From an uncultured Collinsella sp. (GTDB taxonomy: Bacteria; Actinomycetota; Coriobacteriia; Coriobacteriales; Coriobacteriaceae), in contig UQIC01000008.1 of NCBI GenBank assembly GCA_900540985.1, forward strand, positions 6,037 to 70,036: a DNA stretch of 64,000 nt. Reading direction: 5' to 3'. Each line of letters opens with the position of its first letter. Position 1 is the stretch's first letter. Shown in pieces: positions 19,768 through 29,259 of this stretch. The position numbers and the translations under genes are program-made. The notes beneath the pieces are model-generated. The model was not told the origin of the DNA, did not search any database, and saw only the letters and a list, made by a program, of their open reading frames with translations.

Positions 19768-22700
19768 TTAGGCGGAAAGGAAAAGGTAGAAGAAGAACGC
19801 GCAGATACCAAAGCCAATCAGCATCACAATAAATCCGAAGATACTAAGCAGCTGTGCAATGGTCACGATACCCCAGAGGAAAAACTCGATGACGATCGGC
19901 AGGATCCAAGAGAAAAGCCAGGTGCGAATCGACTTTGCACTACCGGGGTGAGCATCGTCTCCAAAGAGAAGCATGACCGTCATCCCACCGATGAGAATCG
20001 CCATTACTACGTCAAGCTTGGTAAACGTGTCGCCATCAACAAACATCGTTCCCATAAACCCAAAGGCGCTGGTGACAAGCGGAACGAAAACGACCAAGCG
20101 GCCAGCATAGCGTCCCAGTCTGTCCATCAGCTGCGGATCCATGTAAAACGCCGCCGGCGCACGACCACTTGAAAATGCAAGCGAACCGACCTGAGCAAGA
20201 GGCTTGTCCTCTGCCGACATCGCAAGCTCCTCAAAAACCTGCCCCTTACGATCGGCAAACTCAACGAGCTGGAGCAAATATCGTTCAAGCGCATCCGAAT
20301 TGGCATCGATATCGTTCCTAAGCGCGCTAACACGATCGGCGGCCGAATAAGAGCGCAGAAGATTGAGAGCGAGAAAACCAAAGCAGCCAATAAACGCAAC
20401 CGCCAGGAAAATGCCCGCAAGCGGACCAAACGAACCCCAAGAAACAATCAGCTGACCAAAGGCACCACGGGAGCACATGATAAGGATGCAGTAAAGAAGC
20501 GCCACAAGAACGGTATACATCAAAACACCCCGCTGCTCCTTCTTTATGGCAGCAGCGCGAGCATCGCTATCGGCAATACCCTCAACGACACCGTAATCGC
20601 GTGTATCCTGCTCGATAGCGGCCTTTAAGGAGCCGTCTGCAACACCGCGGCTATCCTCGAGGAACTCAGCATATTCGGCAGAGGAGATCAAGCTTTCATC
20701 TGCAAGAAGCCTTACGCCGCGAGCCGCGAGCAACCGCTCGTCAACGCCTTGGGATATAAGCTCGGCCACATAGCCGCGTGGCACGGCATCGTCGCCGACC
20801 TGAGCGCAAAACAGCGCATTGCGCGTGCAGGGGCGCGTTCCGTGCTTTCCGTCGACTTCCCAGCCGTTCACATACGGAACAGGCGTGAGCTCCATATCTT
20901 CCCGAAGCTTGATTCCCTCAAGACGCGCGTTGGAACCAGCCTGGATGAGCATGGAAACGGCAGTGTTTGCCGGCGGATTCAATCCGAGCAGGGCAACTTT
21001 AACCGCCTCGCCCACAGAGCCTTGGGCCGAGTCGTAGAGGTCGGTGTGGGCGGCAAGCCACAGCCAAGCAGCATAGCTACCAAATTTACGATAAAACGCG
21101 CGCACCGCTTTCTTATTGACCGCGACCTTATCCATATAATCGATCACGACATCTATATCGACGGCTCCGTGCGAAGTTGCCGCATCTCGAGCCGAGATAA
21201 TTGCCGCCATCTCAGAAACGCCCGCAAAATTGAGCAAGAATTCATCCAGCTTGTGAGCCGACGAGCAAACGCCAAAAAACGCCGCCGGACGATTAACAAC
21301 CGACATAAGCACCGTCTGAGCAGCAGAACTTTTCTCCTCGTTGCGCGTCAGCAACCCCTTGAATAAACAAGCAGCGAAATGAGGATCACTCGAGTGCAGC
21401 GCCAACTTTTCGAGTTCATGAATATCGGCAGCAAGCTTTGCGCGCCCATCGTTAAGATCGTTGTCTTGAGAAAGAATGCGAGATAAAAATCCCGAAGGCA
21501 GCACGCCTGACGATTTTGACCCGTCGAGACCGGACAGAACGGCGTAGCGATCAATTTCGGTGACATCCATCTTGGCGATGCGTGCCGGGAGGGCATCGCT
21601 CGCATCGGTGAGCGAGACATCCTCGCCGCGCCACGACATAATCTTGCCGTTGGACATCTCATAGATTACGCAAGCAAGGGCCAGGTCGGGATTGGACGCT
21701 GTCTGGATATCCTCTTCGACCAACTGGTGAATCCTGGTCTGCAGGTCATTTTCACCCCAGTCGCCCATCAGGTTTTCGAGCTGCTGCTGGCTCATGCGAA
21801 GCTTGGCCTCGTCCCAATTGGAGGACAGCGTGCGAGCGAGCAACACCGGATCGCTATACAGCTTGCCGGCAAACTCGTAAGGTTTGCGTGCGCTACCGGC
21901 ATCCATGGTGGGAAGTTTGCGATAGAAATGTTCCGGATCGGCCATCCAGTCTTTGACCTCTTCGTAGCCAAAGCGCTCGCCCGATAGCTCAAACGTCAAA
22001 CCCTTGAGCAGGTTCCCCAAGGTCGCATCTTCCGGATGATTGAAGTCTGCAGGCTCGCCCGTCTCTTGGCGATCGGAAAGCGTATTGTCGTTTATGAACT
22101 CCTGCAGCGGATGGACATTGTTTTCGTAGAGCGTCCAGATCGTGTATCCAAACGAATACCAGTCGTTACGAGGGTCGACCATGCCGCCACGACCGGGCGT
22201 GTAGCCGTCGGAGCGCGTCATGGTGTTCGTCAGTCGGCTGTCAAATCCGGCAAGCGAGCGGGCGGAGCCATAATCTCCGAGCACGATCTGCTTGTCGTAC
22301 AGGTAGACGTTCTGCGGCTTAATGTCACGATGGACAATGCCAAGCTCGGTATGGAGCAACTCGATTGCCTGGCTGAGCTCGGGAATCACGCGGCTCTTAA
22401 CCATATTCTTGCTACGGGGACGATCAAAAAGGCATGTGGCCAGCGGCGTAATGGAAACATCCCACAGCTGAGGAGCCGCAGCACCCACTTCGGTCGCGCT
22501 CAGGCCCTGGTGCAGATAGGCAAAGATGGGCAGCAGATGCGTTTGAGACACGGGGCGGCCATTAAGCCCCATTACGGCGCTTACCACCTTTTGATATGCC
22601 GAACGCTCGGCGCCCACAAGAGGCTTAAAAACCTTGGCAACGCATGCCAAACCATCGCTCACCCGCTCGGCGGCAACAATGCTAGATTGACCGCCATGGC

Positions 22701-23268
22701 CAATGACCTGTCCCAAATGAATAATAAACTGCTGCCCGTCATTCGAGACAACTGTCGCATCCTCTGCAACAAAAGGCGAGGCAGATGCAGCGGCAGCATG
22801 TGCGCCCCCACGAGAAACGGTCACCGTTTCACCGTTGGGACTGGCCGTGGCGCTGCGCGAGACAGTTACCGTCTGGCCGTCGGCGCTCGCAGCGCGCGGC
22901 ACCGTGACAGTTTCGCCTGCCGCAGAAGTACCAGGGCGTGAAACAGTAACGGTCTTGCCGTCAGCGGACGCACCAACAGACGGTCTCGCAACCGTTACTG
23001 TTTCACCATTCGATTCGGTCATCGGGCGATGCACCGTTACGGTTTCGTTTGTCGATGGCGCGTCGTCGCGGCGGACGGTGACCGTTTCACCAGATGCCGG
23101 AGCGTCAGCTCGACGTACCGTCACGGTCTCTCCAGGCGCAGAGGCCTGGTCGCCACGGTTCACGGTAACCGTCTCTCCCCCTACGGGCGCATTCCCGCGG
23201 CGCACCGTTACGGTCTCATCATTGCCATTGCCACCATCTCGGTGTACCGTAATCGTCTCATCAGACAT
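19768..23268 (-). CDS. Membrane Ser/Thr protein kinase with eleven ETVTVxR repeats
   Basis: 1166 residues. Residues 3-153 hold eleven spaced copies of a heptad, ETVTVxR with minor changes, each offering a threonine in an acidic-then-basic context. The kinase domain (about 181-460) shows HGGQSS in the glycine loop, Lys212 in VAKVF, HRDIKPQN (313-320) and DYG (332-334) in place of DFG. A long alpha-rich region follows, then about six membrane segments from around residue 925 to the end. The start at 23268 follows GGGGGAG, two bases after the phosphatase stop. The repeats look like an autophosphorylation platform that could recruit the FHA proteins encoded nearby. Kinase call firm, repeat role inferred. 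Confidence 0.85.
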   Translation of the reverse strand: MSDETITVHRDGGNGNDETVTVRRGNAPVGGETVTVNRGDQASAPGETVTVRRADAPASGETVTVRRDDAPSTNETVTVHRPMTESNGETVTVARPSVGASADGKTVTVSRPGTSAAGETVTVPRAASADGQTVTVSRSATASPNGETVTVSRGGAHAAAASASPFVAEDATVVSNDGQQFIIHLGQVIGHGGQSSIVAAERVSDGLACVAKVFKPLVGAERSAYQKVVSAVMGLNGRPVSQTHLLPIFAYLHQGLSATEVGAAAPQLWDVSITPLATCLFDRPRSKNMVKSRVIPELSQAIELLHTELGIVHRDIKPQNVYLYDKQIVLGDYGSARSLAGFDSRLTNTMTRSDGYTPGRGGMVDPRNDWYSFGYTIWTLYENNVHPLQEFINDNTLSDRQETGEPADFNHPEDATLGNLLKGLTFELSGERFGYEEVKDWMADPEHFYRKLPTMDAGSARKPYEFAGKLYSDPVLLARTLSSNWDEAKLRMSQQQLENLMGDWGENDLQTRIHQLVEEDIQTASNPDLALACVIYEMSNGKIMSWRGEDVSLTDASDALPARIAKMDVTEIDRYAVLSGLDGSKSSGVLPSGFLSRILSQDNDLNDGRAKLAADIHELEKLALHSSDPHFAACLFKGLLTRNEEKSSAAQTVLMSVVNRPAAFFGVCSSAHKLDEFLLNFAGVSEMAAIISARDAATSHGAVDIDVVIDYMDKVAVNKKAVRAFYRKFGSYAAWLWLAAHTDLYDSAQGSVGEAVKVALLGLNPPANTAVSMLIQAGSNARLEGIKLREDMELTPVPYVNGWEVDGKHGTRPCTRNALFCAQVGDDAVPRGYVAELISQGVDERLLAARGVRLLADESLISSAEYAEFLEDSRGVADGSLKAAIEQDTRDYGVVEGIADSDARAAAIKKEQRGVLMYTVLVALLYCILIMCSRGAFGQLIVSWGSFGPLAGIFLAVAFIGCFGFLALNLLRSYSAADRVSALRNDIDANSDALERYLLQLVEFADRKGQVFEELAMSAEDKPLAQVGSLAFSSGRAPAAFYMDPQLMDRLGRYAGRLVVFVPLVTSAFGFMGTMFVDGDTFTKLDVVMAILIGGMTVMLLFGDDAHPGSAKSIRTWLFSWILPIVIEFFLWGIVTIAQLLSIFGFIVMLIGFGICAFFFYLFLSA

Positions 23269-23270
23269 GG

Positions 23271-24032
23271 CTACTCCCCCACTTCAATTACAATCAGCGT
23301 TGCATCGTCCGTCGAGCCGTTCACCCGAGCCTCGGCATACAGCTCTTCGCACAACTGCGCACATGTCGAATCGCTCGCAAGCATCTGCTGCAAACGTTCC
23401 TGTGCAATCTGCCCATCGATACCATCGGAACAGATCAGATAGCGATCGCCCGGAAGCATCACGGTCGTCTTGACCTCAAGATTGCGACCGCCCTGATTGA
23501 GTCCAATCGCGAGCTCAATACAATGCGAAACGGCATCATCCCTGTATTCAGCGCCAACGCCGCCCACGCGCCGCTCAGGCGTATGGTCACAGCTAAGCAC
23601 GGCAAGCACACCGCCGCGCAGTCGGTACACGCGAGAATCGCCGGCATTAAAAACAGCACCGTGCCCGTCAGGAGCAACCACGAGGCCGGCAACCGTGGAT
23701 GCGGCAACAGACAGTCCATAGCGAGCCGCATACGTCTCAACATCGTTCTCGGCTCGCTCGCCCGCCATGCGCAGGCGCTCCTGTAACGCGTTGACAGCAT
23801 CGGTATCAAAGACGCGCACGGCCTGCGCAAACGCCTGAGCAGCAAGAGTCGAGGCGGCCGCTCCGTGCCCGCCTTCGCTCACGCCGTCAAAGACTGCCAT
23901 GCAGCCCATCTCGCGCTCGCAATCGCCTACCAGGCCATAGCAAAGGACATTACCGTCAAGAAGCAAACGGTCCTCGTTGACGGGGTGATTGGTTCCCGCT
24001 TGAGTTTTTGCTGCAGCGATAAACTTCGTCAT
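23271..24032 (-). CDS. PP2C-type Ser/Thr phosphatase
   Basis: 253 residues covering a complete PP2C (PPM) domain: NEDR near the N-terminus, VFDGVSEGGHG with the metal-binding Asp and Gly, NAGDSRVYR, LICSDGIDG and STDDATLIVIEV. These residues bind the two metal ions of the active site. It should remove phosphate from Ser/Thr residues placed by the kinase encoded directly after it. I chose the ATG at 24032, nine bases after GGGAGG; a TTG at 24038 would be only three bases away. The start overlaps the stop of the ATPase gene in an ATGA, so translation is probably coupled. Confidence 0.9.
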   Translation of the reverse strand: MTKFIAAAKTQAGTNHPVNEDRLLLDGNVLCYGLVGDCEREMGCMAVFDGVSEGGHGAAASTLAAQAFAQAVRVFDTDAVNALQERLRMAGERAENDVETYAARYGLSVAASTVAGLVVAPDGHGAVFNAGDSRVYRLRGGVLAVLSCDHTPERRVGGVGAEYRDDAVSHCIELAIGLNQGGRNLEVKTTVMLPGDRYLICSDGIDGQIAQERLQQMLASDSTCAQLCEELYAEARVNGSTDDATLIVIEVGE

Positions 24033-25984
24033 CGCCAATCGCCTCCCATCGATCCGGGCATGAGCTCAAATGCGATATGCGCATCATCGCCCTCGCCCTG
24101 CGGCACGGCGCGTGCCACCATACCGGGGCGACCGCGCCACTCGGCGCGGTGTTCAAACAGAAAATCGGAAAGCCCGTTAAGGTAACCGCTCTCCACCAAG
24201 TTGCCAATGCCGCGGCCGCCCTTGGCTTTGACGGCGTCCGTCATGGCAATGGAGTGCAGCAGCTCGCGGGCGGCATCGGTCGCCTCAACCGTAATATCGG
24301 GCTGTGCCTTATGCACGTTGCGGTTAACGGCATCGATCTTGGAATTGAGGATCTGAAGTGCCACGGCGTCATCGATAAAGTTGAAGATCACCACGTTGTC
24401 GCCGATACGACCCAAGAACTCGGGCTTAAACTCGCGATCCATCTCGGTGCGCACGCGCTCGCAAATCTCGTCATAGGGCGTGTTGGGCGCGATGGTATTA
24501 CGAACTTCGTTGCCCTGCGCATCGATCTCAATCTTGGAAAAGCCGATGTTGCTCGTAAAGAAGATGACCGTCTCAGAGAAGTACACGGTATTACCCTGGC
24601 CATCGGTCAGGCGGCCATCTTCGAGGATCTGCAGGAACTTGTCCATAATGCTGGGCGCGGCCTTCTCGATCTCGTCGAAAAGAACCACCGAGAACGGATT
24701 GGCCTTGACCGCATTGGTAAGCTGACCGCCCTCGGCATAGCCCACGTATCCCGGAGGAGCGCCAAAGAGCTTTTGATCGGAGTTCTCGGCACCGTACTCG
24801 GACATATCAAAACGCAGCATGCTGCGCTCGTCGCCAAAGAGAAGCTCCGTAATGGCCTTAACGATCTCGGTCTTACCGGTACCGGTGGGACCGCTCAAAA
24901 ACAGGACGCCCTTGGGCTTAGAGCCAGATGAATGGGTGGCGCCCGAAAGGCCCATAACGGAGCGCTTGAGCACGGTGACGGCCTTCTCGACGGCCTCGTC
25001 CTGGCCCTTTACGCGGCGTTTGATCTTTTCCTCGGGATCCTCTTCGAGCTTCTCGAACATCTGCTGCCATTTGTTCTCGCGAAAGCCGTACTTGTAGACG
25101 TCGACGAGCTTGGGAAGGATGGCCTCGATGGAAGCCTCGGGGTTTTGCATGTCGCGCTGGTACATACGCTGCAGCCCCTCGAGCTCCTTAACGCTCATGC
25201 CGTCGGTGGTATCGATAAAGCGACGCACTGCACGGTCATCGGAATCGGACAGCGCCTCACCAAAGCCAAACTTGCTTTGGATGTAGGCCTCGCGCATGTC
25301 ACGATCGGGATGCGGCAGCGTGATGGTGCGCAGGAAGGGATTCTCCTCGATAAACCACACAGGCAGGTTGCGCACGTTATCCGTTACCAGAATGAGCGTG
25401 TTAACGGCCGTACGGTTAATGAGGCGCGCCTTGCTGGCACCAAGGTACAGGTTAAGGAAGAACTGCGTCTCGTCGGGCATAAGACCGGTCGAGGAGGCAA
25501 GCAGACGCGATGCCATGTTGACGATCACGCAAAGCGGCTTGGCCTCGGTGCCGCCATCGGGGTTGTCGTTGTATTTAAGACGCAACATTGAGCGGATAAC
25601 CTCGCCGTATGATGGCAGGCTCGACTGCTCGGTGGCATATGCTTGGCGGCCATCGGCGATGCAGGCGTTCGCCTCCATCATGCGATCATCGCTCTTAGAA
25701 GCCTCGTCATGGGCCAGCGACACCAGGCGTTTGCAATCGACGTTGCCCATGCTGCTCGAGAACAGCTGGATGGGATCGAAATATGCCACGTTGTACTCAA
25801 CTGAGCCATTGGCGTCTTCAAAAAGGCCGCGTACGACCTCGGCAAGCTCCGAGAACTGAAGGCTGCCGTCAACCACATCGGGATACTTGTCGTTGACGTT
25901 GCCCTCAAGAATAAAGAGGCTCTTCACCCCTTTAAAGTTGAGCATCTCGCGCTGCCAGGATTGGCGCTCGAAATCAGTTGCCAT
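24029..25984 (-). CDS. ClpB-like AAA+ ATPase with degenerate first ATPase domain
   Basis: 651 residues. The C-terminal AAA+ module is close to the second ring of ClpA/ClpB: Walker A GPTGTGKT (365-372), LFGAPPGYVGYAEGGQLT with the pore-loop region, Walker B VVLFDEIE (433-440), and a C-terminal small domain with GRIGDNVVIF. The N-terminal half resembles an AAA fold too (LCVIVNMASRLL, TLILVTDNVRNLP, RTITLPHPDRDMR) but has no Walker A, so it is probably an inactive domain. It lacks the ClpB N-domain and the coiled-coil M-domain. The start at 25984 follows AAGGAGG. Likely a remodelling motor for a complex of this operon. Confidence 0.8.
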   Translation of the reverse strand: MATDFERQSWQREMLNFKGVKSLFILEGNVNDKYPDVVDGSLQFSELAEVVRGLFEDANGSVEYNVAYFDPIQLFSSSMGNVDCKRLVSLAHDEASKSDDRMMEANACIADGRQAYATEQSSLPSYGEVIRSMLRLKYNDNPDGGTEAKPLCVIVNMASRLLASSTGLMPDETQFFLNLYLGASKARLINRTAVNTLILVTDNVRNLPVWFIEENPFLRTITLPHPDRDMREAYIQSKFGFGEALSDSDDRAVRRFIDTTDGMSVKELEGLQRMYQRDMQNPEASIEAILPKLVDVYKYGFRENKWQQMFEKLEEDPEEKIKRRVKGQDEAVEKAVTVLKRSVMGLSGATHSSGSKPKGVLFLSGPTGTGKTEIVKAITELLFGDERSMLRFDMSEYGAENSDQKLFGAPPGYVGYAEGGQLTNAVKANPFSVVLFDEIEKAAPSIMDKFLQILEDGRLTDGQGNTVYFSETVIFFTSNIGFSKIEIDAQGNEVRNTIAPNTPYDEICERVRTEMDREFKPEFLGRIGDNVVIFNFIDDAVALQILNSKIDAVNRNVHKAQPDITVEATDAARELLHSIAMTDAVKAKGGRGIGNLVESGYLNGLSDFLFEHRAEWRGRPGMVARAVPQGEGDDAHIAFELMPGSMGGDWR

Positions 25985-25987
25985 GTG

Positions 25988-26584
25988 TTATACCTCCTTG
26001 GCAGAAAATTCATGGTGGTAACGGTCGGCAATACCAACGGTGATAACCGTGCCGTCCTGGACATAGTTTTGAAGCTGACGAGGCTGTTGAAGATACTGGT
26101 CGTAATCATCGTGTGGGCGGTCGCTCAGGTAGATTACGCGCTGGTTAGTCGAGCCGCGCAGCGCACAATCGGGCACGTTGAGCTCGTCTACGTACGGACC
26201 GTCAATCAGCACATCGATAAGAGACTTAAGCGTCTCCCACGTATCCGCACCGATCACCTGCGGCAACTCTTCGAGCGTAAATCCGGTGTAAACGAGAATG
26301 TCATCGTAAGCGCAGCGGATCGTTGCCAGTAGCTTCACGAGCTCTGATGCCTGCTCGAGCGAATCTCCACCCGAAACCGTCAGCCGATGTACGCCGTGCT
26401 CGCGCGCGGTATCGAGCAACATCTGCGCAAGCTCATCAACATCGACATCCTGCTCGGGCAGCTGGTTGCGCCATTGGGGCGAAATACATCCGGCACAACG
26501 CTTTGAACAACCAGCGGTCCAGACAACAATACGTTCTCCCGGACCCAGCGAGACGACGGGGGCAAGCACATGGCTAACGAACAT
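25988..26584 (-). CDS. NrdG-like radical SAM protein
   Basis: 198 residues, the short size of activating enzymes. The cluster motif CSKRCAGC (Cys26, Cys30, Cys33) follows VVWTAGC, and LTVSGGDSLEQ plus DILVYTGFTLEEL are the next strands of the partial barrel, as in anaerobic ribonucleotide reductase activases and QueE-like enzymes. No glycyl-radical enzyme is encoded nearby, so the substrate is probably something in this operon. The start at 26584 follows GAGGA and overlaps the FHA gene stop by 11 bases. An earlier in-frame region lies wholly inside the FHA gene and was not used. Confidence 0.75.
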   Translation of the reverse strand: MFVSHVLAPVVSLGPGERIVVWTAGCSKRCAGCISPQWRNQLPEQDVDVDELAQMLLDTAREHGVHRLTVSGGDSLEQASELVKLLATIRCAYDDILVYTGFTLEELPQVIGADTWETLKSLIDVLIDGPYVDELNVPDCALRGSTNQRVIYLSDRPHDDYDQYLQQPRQLQNYVQDGTVITVGIADRYHHEFSAKEV

Positions 26585-27590
26585 CGGCGTAATCCTCGCC
26601 CGGATCGAGTGTACGGTACACGGCCGAGATACGTGCAAGCGAGCAACCGCATTCCTCACAGCCATCCCCAACCTTTGCACGCTCATCAGCAACGAGATGC
26701 AAACGACCGCACTCGGGGCACTCGACAAACCAGCCCTCGACACCCGCAGACTCACCAGCAGCAGAAACAACCGGTGCCGCAGCAGACGCGGGCTGAGGCG
26801 CAGACCAAGCCTGGGTCTGCACGGGTTGCGCCGCAGGCGGTTCCTCCACAGTAACCGTCAGACGCAATTGGGCAAATTCGCCAGACGCAGCCGGAATGAG
26901 TAGCGTATCGCCGGTATGAATCGGCTGGGCCACGCCGGGAACCAAGTTGAGGATCTGGCCGCCACGCATAAGAGCCGTTCCGTTATTGGACCCCTCATCG
27001 GCAACCATCCATGTGCCCCGCTCAAAACGAACGCTGGCATGCTGCCGGGACATGGCAAAGTTCGAAGCCATAGAAGGAAACGCGTTGCGTCCAAGCACGG
27101 CAGCGTCCGTGAGACGAAGCTGCTCACCCATTACTGGATCGGCAAGCGTAAGCGCGGGAGCCGCGGGAGTAGCTGCAGCATTCGCCATGGGTTGCGGCGC
27201 GGGCTGCGGCATTGGCGCAGGCGTCGGCCGTGGCACCGGCGCAGGCGTCGGCTGCGGCGCAGGAACCGGAGCAGGTTGCGGAACGGGCATGGGGGTAGGC
27301 TGCGGCGTGGGAGCAGGAGCAGCCTGATGTGCCTGCTGGGGTGCGGGACGCTGAGGCCGCGAAGCACTGTCCATCGATGATGTTGCAGGGTAGACGGCGG
27401 GAGCCGGACGCTCAGCGACCGCGGCGGCAAAGCCGGACGCTGAGGCGACTGGCGCCTCGGGTGCCGAGACCGCGGGCGCAGGGGCCGAAGGCGCGGGGGC
27501 CGCACCAGCGGGACGCGGCGTCCCACAGTCCTCGCACATATCGCGGGCATCATCGTTCATAAGACCACAGATAGGGCATTCCCATGTCAT
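26574..27590 (-). CDS. FHA-domain protein flanked by two zinc ribbons
   Basis: 338 residues. Residues 4-22 form a small zinc ribbon (CPIC...CEDC). A Pro/Ala/Gln-rich disordered linker reaches about residue 150. The FHA domain (about 158-248) shows LGRN, SRQH (181-184) and NNGT (202-205), the residues that read phosphothreonine. A second zinc ribbon (CPEC...CEEC) closes the protein. It should bind phosphorylated Thr, and the ETVTVxR repeats of the operon's kinase are the obvious candidate partner. The start at 27590 follows ATGAGG, four bases after the previous stop. Confidence 0.85.
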   Translation of the reverse strand: MTWECPICGLMNDDARDMCEDCGTPRPAGAAPAPSAPAPAVSAPEAPVASASGFAAAVAERPAPAVYPATSSMDSASRPQRPAPQQAHQAAPAPTPQPTPMPVPQPAPVPAPQPTPAPVPRPTPAPMPQPAPQPMANAAATPAAPALTLADPVMGEQLRLTDAAVLGRNAFPSMASNFAMSRQHASVRFERGTWMVADEGSNNGTALMRGGQILNLVPGVAQPIHTGDTLLIPAASGEFAQLRLTVTVEEPPAAQPVQTQAWSAPQPASAAAPVVSAAGESAGVEGWFVECPECGRLHLVADERAKVGDGCEECGCSLARISAVYRTLDPGEDYADVR

Positions 27591-27593
27591 GGT

Positions 27594-29069
27594 TTACCTC
27601 ATTTCCCTCTGCTTGAGTTGACTTGCTTGACGGCGATTACGCAGACGACGTTCCGCATCTGCGGAAGGTGTGGGCGGCACGTAATCGTGCGGGTGAATCT
27701 CGACGGCGGTCTGAGGATCAGCGGGTCGAACAAAATGGCCGGGGGCGTCGGATGCGACAACAACGCCGCGTTCTTTAAGGTCTTCCTTAAACTGCAGGTA
27801 AAAATCGCAGAACTCAACTTGGTCCTGAACGACTTTGTCGACCGTCGCTTGATCTTGGGCCTTCATATCTTTGATGACGGTGGGATTAACCGGATCTTCC
27901 GAAAACTCGGATGGATCGGCCTCGACAACTCGCATCACAAGCTGCTGTTCGTGCGACCCTTTAAGGACGGCAACCGCCTTGCGCTTGTTCGTGTCGAAGA
28001 TAAGGCGCCATGGCTTGCCAGACCCATCCATAACCGCATAACGGACAACGTCAGCCCCGTGTTCGGCCATAACCTCATTAACACAGCGCTCGATGTATTC
28101 GTCTTTAGCCGCCGAGGCAAGCGCAGCGTCTGCGGCATCCACGGCAGCGTACAAATCCTCAATCTCATGAGGCCGTCTGAGCACCGTCGGACGATGATAG
28201 CGTTCATTAAGAAGATCAACGCGCAGTCGGTATGCTTCATACTGCTCATGAAGCTCGTTCGACTCATGCTGGGCACTCTTCATCACATGCTCGAAGTCCT
28301 TGAGAATCTTCATGGCGGCAAGGCGTTGCTCCTCGCTCGAATCTGGACCAAGCGCGTTAAACGAGGCGCGGGCGGTCTCGAATTTTGCACCCAGGCGATT
28401 TCGCAGTGCTATGTCGAGCACCTCATCCTGCATAAGCGGGATGATGCGCGCCGTCCACTCCTCAAACGCGCGAGCTGCGTCCTCAAAGGAACCCGTCGAA
28501 GAGTTTGCGGCGGTATCCGCGATATGTAGGAGCGCTTTCTCAAGATCGATGGAACCGTCGCGAGCAATGTCGTAATCGATTGCCTTTAGCAATCCTTGGG
28601 CCCTGAGCTTTTCGGACGTCTGTGCGGCATCGATGCGGCTCTGGCTCATCTCGACCCTGCGCTGGGCATGGGCATCGAAGGTTAGCGTCGGGATCAAAGT
28701 GTGAAGCGTCGCCGCAAGCTGTGCCAATGCCGCCTCAGTTCGAATCCGCGTCACCGCACCCCGACCCATGACGACCTCTTCGCCCACAAGCGGTCCTGTC
28801 ACGTTTTTCCTCGAATATTCGTCAATCACGCTATCCAACGCGGCGCGTGTCGACTCATCCATATCGGGAAACTCAAGGAGCATCTGCGACTTGATGTCCA
28901 ATAGCCCATGCCTATAGTCCTTAACGGCATTTTCTGCCTCGGCCTTCTCCGCCTCTATGCGCAACGCCGCTGCCCCGGCAACAATTGCAGCGGGGGCCAA
29001 TGGCACTGCCAGCGGTGAAGTGGCTATTCCGGCAGCGACTACAAAATTATCTCCCACCGAGCCGCTCAT
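27594..29069 (-). CDS. Unknown 491-residue helical protein, first gene of the ten-gene operon
   Basis: Not recognised. A hydrophobic N-terminus (FVVAAGIATSPLAVPLAPAAIVAGAAAL, about residues 10-37) could insert in a membrane. The rest is strongly helical and charged, with long stretches of coiled-coil character (DESTRAALDSVIDEYSRK; HESNELHEQYEAYRLRVDLLNERY). The region MDGSGKPWRLIFDTNKRKAVAVLKG looks like a beta hairpin within it. I chose the ATG at 29069, which follows GAAGGGAA; an upstream frame to 29171 runs through the operator. The gene starts 65 bp downstream of the -10 of promoter P5. Confidence 0.65.
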   Translation of the reverse strand: MSGSVGDNFVVAAGIATSPLAVPLAPAAIVAGAAALRIEAEKAEAENAVKDYRHGLLDIKSQMLLEFPDMDESTRAALDSVIDEYSRKNVTGPLVGEEVVMGRGAVTRIRTEAALAQLAATLHTLIPTLTFDAHAQRRVEMSQSRIDAAQTSEKLRAQGLLKAIDYDIARDGSIDLEKALLHIADTAANSSTGSFEDAARAFEEWTARIIPLMQDEVLDIALRNRLGAKFETARASFNALGPDSSEEQRLAAMKILKDFEHVMKSAQHESNELHEQYEAYRLRVDLLNERYHRPTVLRRPHEIEDLYAAVDAADAALASAAKDEYIERCVNEVMAEHGADVVRYAVMDGSGKPWRLIFDTNKRKAVAVLKGSHEQQLVMRVVEADPSEFSEDPVNPTVIKDMKAQDQATVDKVVQDQVEFCDFYLQFKEDLKERGVVVASDAPGHFVRPADPQTAVEIHPHDYVPPTPSADAERRLRNRRQASQLKQREMR

Positions 29070-29133
29070 TATCACGTTCCCTTCTTCATGGATAACGGGG
29101 CCATCCCGGTCATCAAGCGTTTTTACTGCCTCA

Positions 29134-29171
29134 TTTCTACCGCCGCTCTGCGCGATTCTGTTGCGCAACAT
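29134..29171 (-). promoter_or_regulatory. Regulon promoter P5 (ten-gene operon)
   Basis: Minus strand: ATGTTGCGCAACAGA (palindrome 29159-29170), 19 nt, TAGAAA (29134-29139). Confidence 0.65.
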
Positions 29172-29192
29172 TGGCGAGCGGCAGATTTGTCG

Positions 29193-29230
29193 ATGTTGCG
29201 CAACAGAAGGCGGCGGCTAGCGCATATCCT
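29193..29230 (+). promoter_or_regulatory. Regulon promoter P6 (29260 kinase)
   Basis: Plus strand: ATGTTGCGCAACAGA (palindrome 29194-29205), 19 nt, TATCCT (29225-29230). It is back to back with P5, 35 bp between the palindrome starts. Confidence 0.7.
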
Positions 29231-29259
29231 GCTAATGGAAGAAAGGATGAAAGCGCGCC

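Noticed and set aside
15829..29069. Type VI secretion or tellurite-resistance (Ter) locus
   Set aside because: Kinase, phosphatase, FHA and a Clp-like ATPase are shared with such loci, but there is no sheath, VgrG/Hcp, baseplate, TerD or vWA gene.
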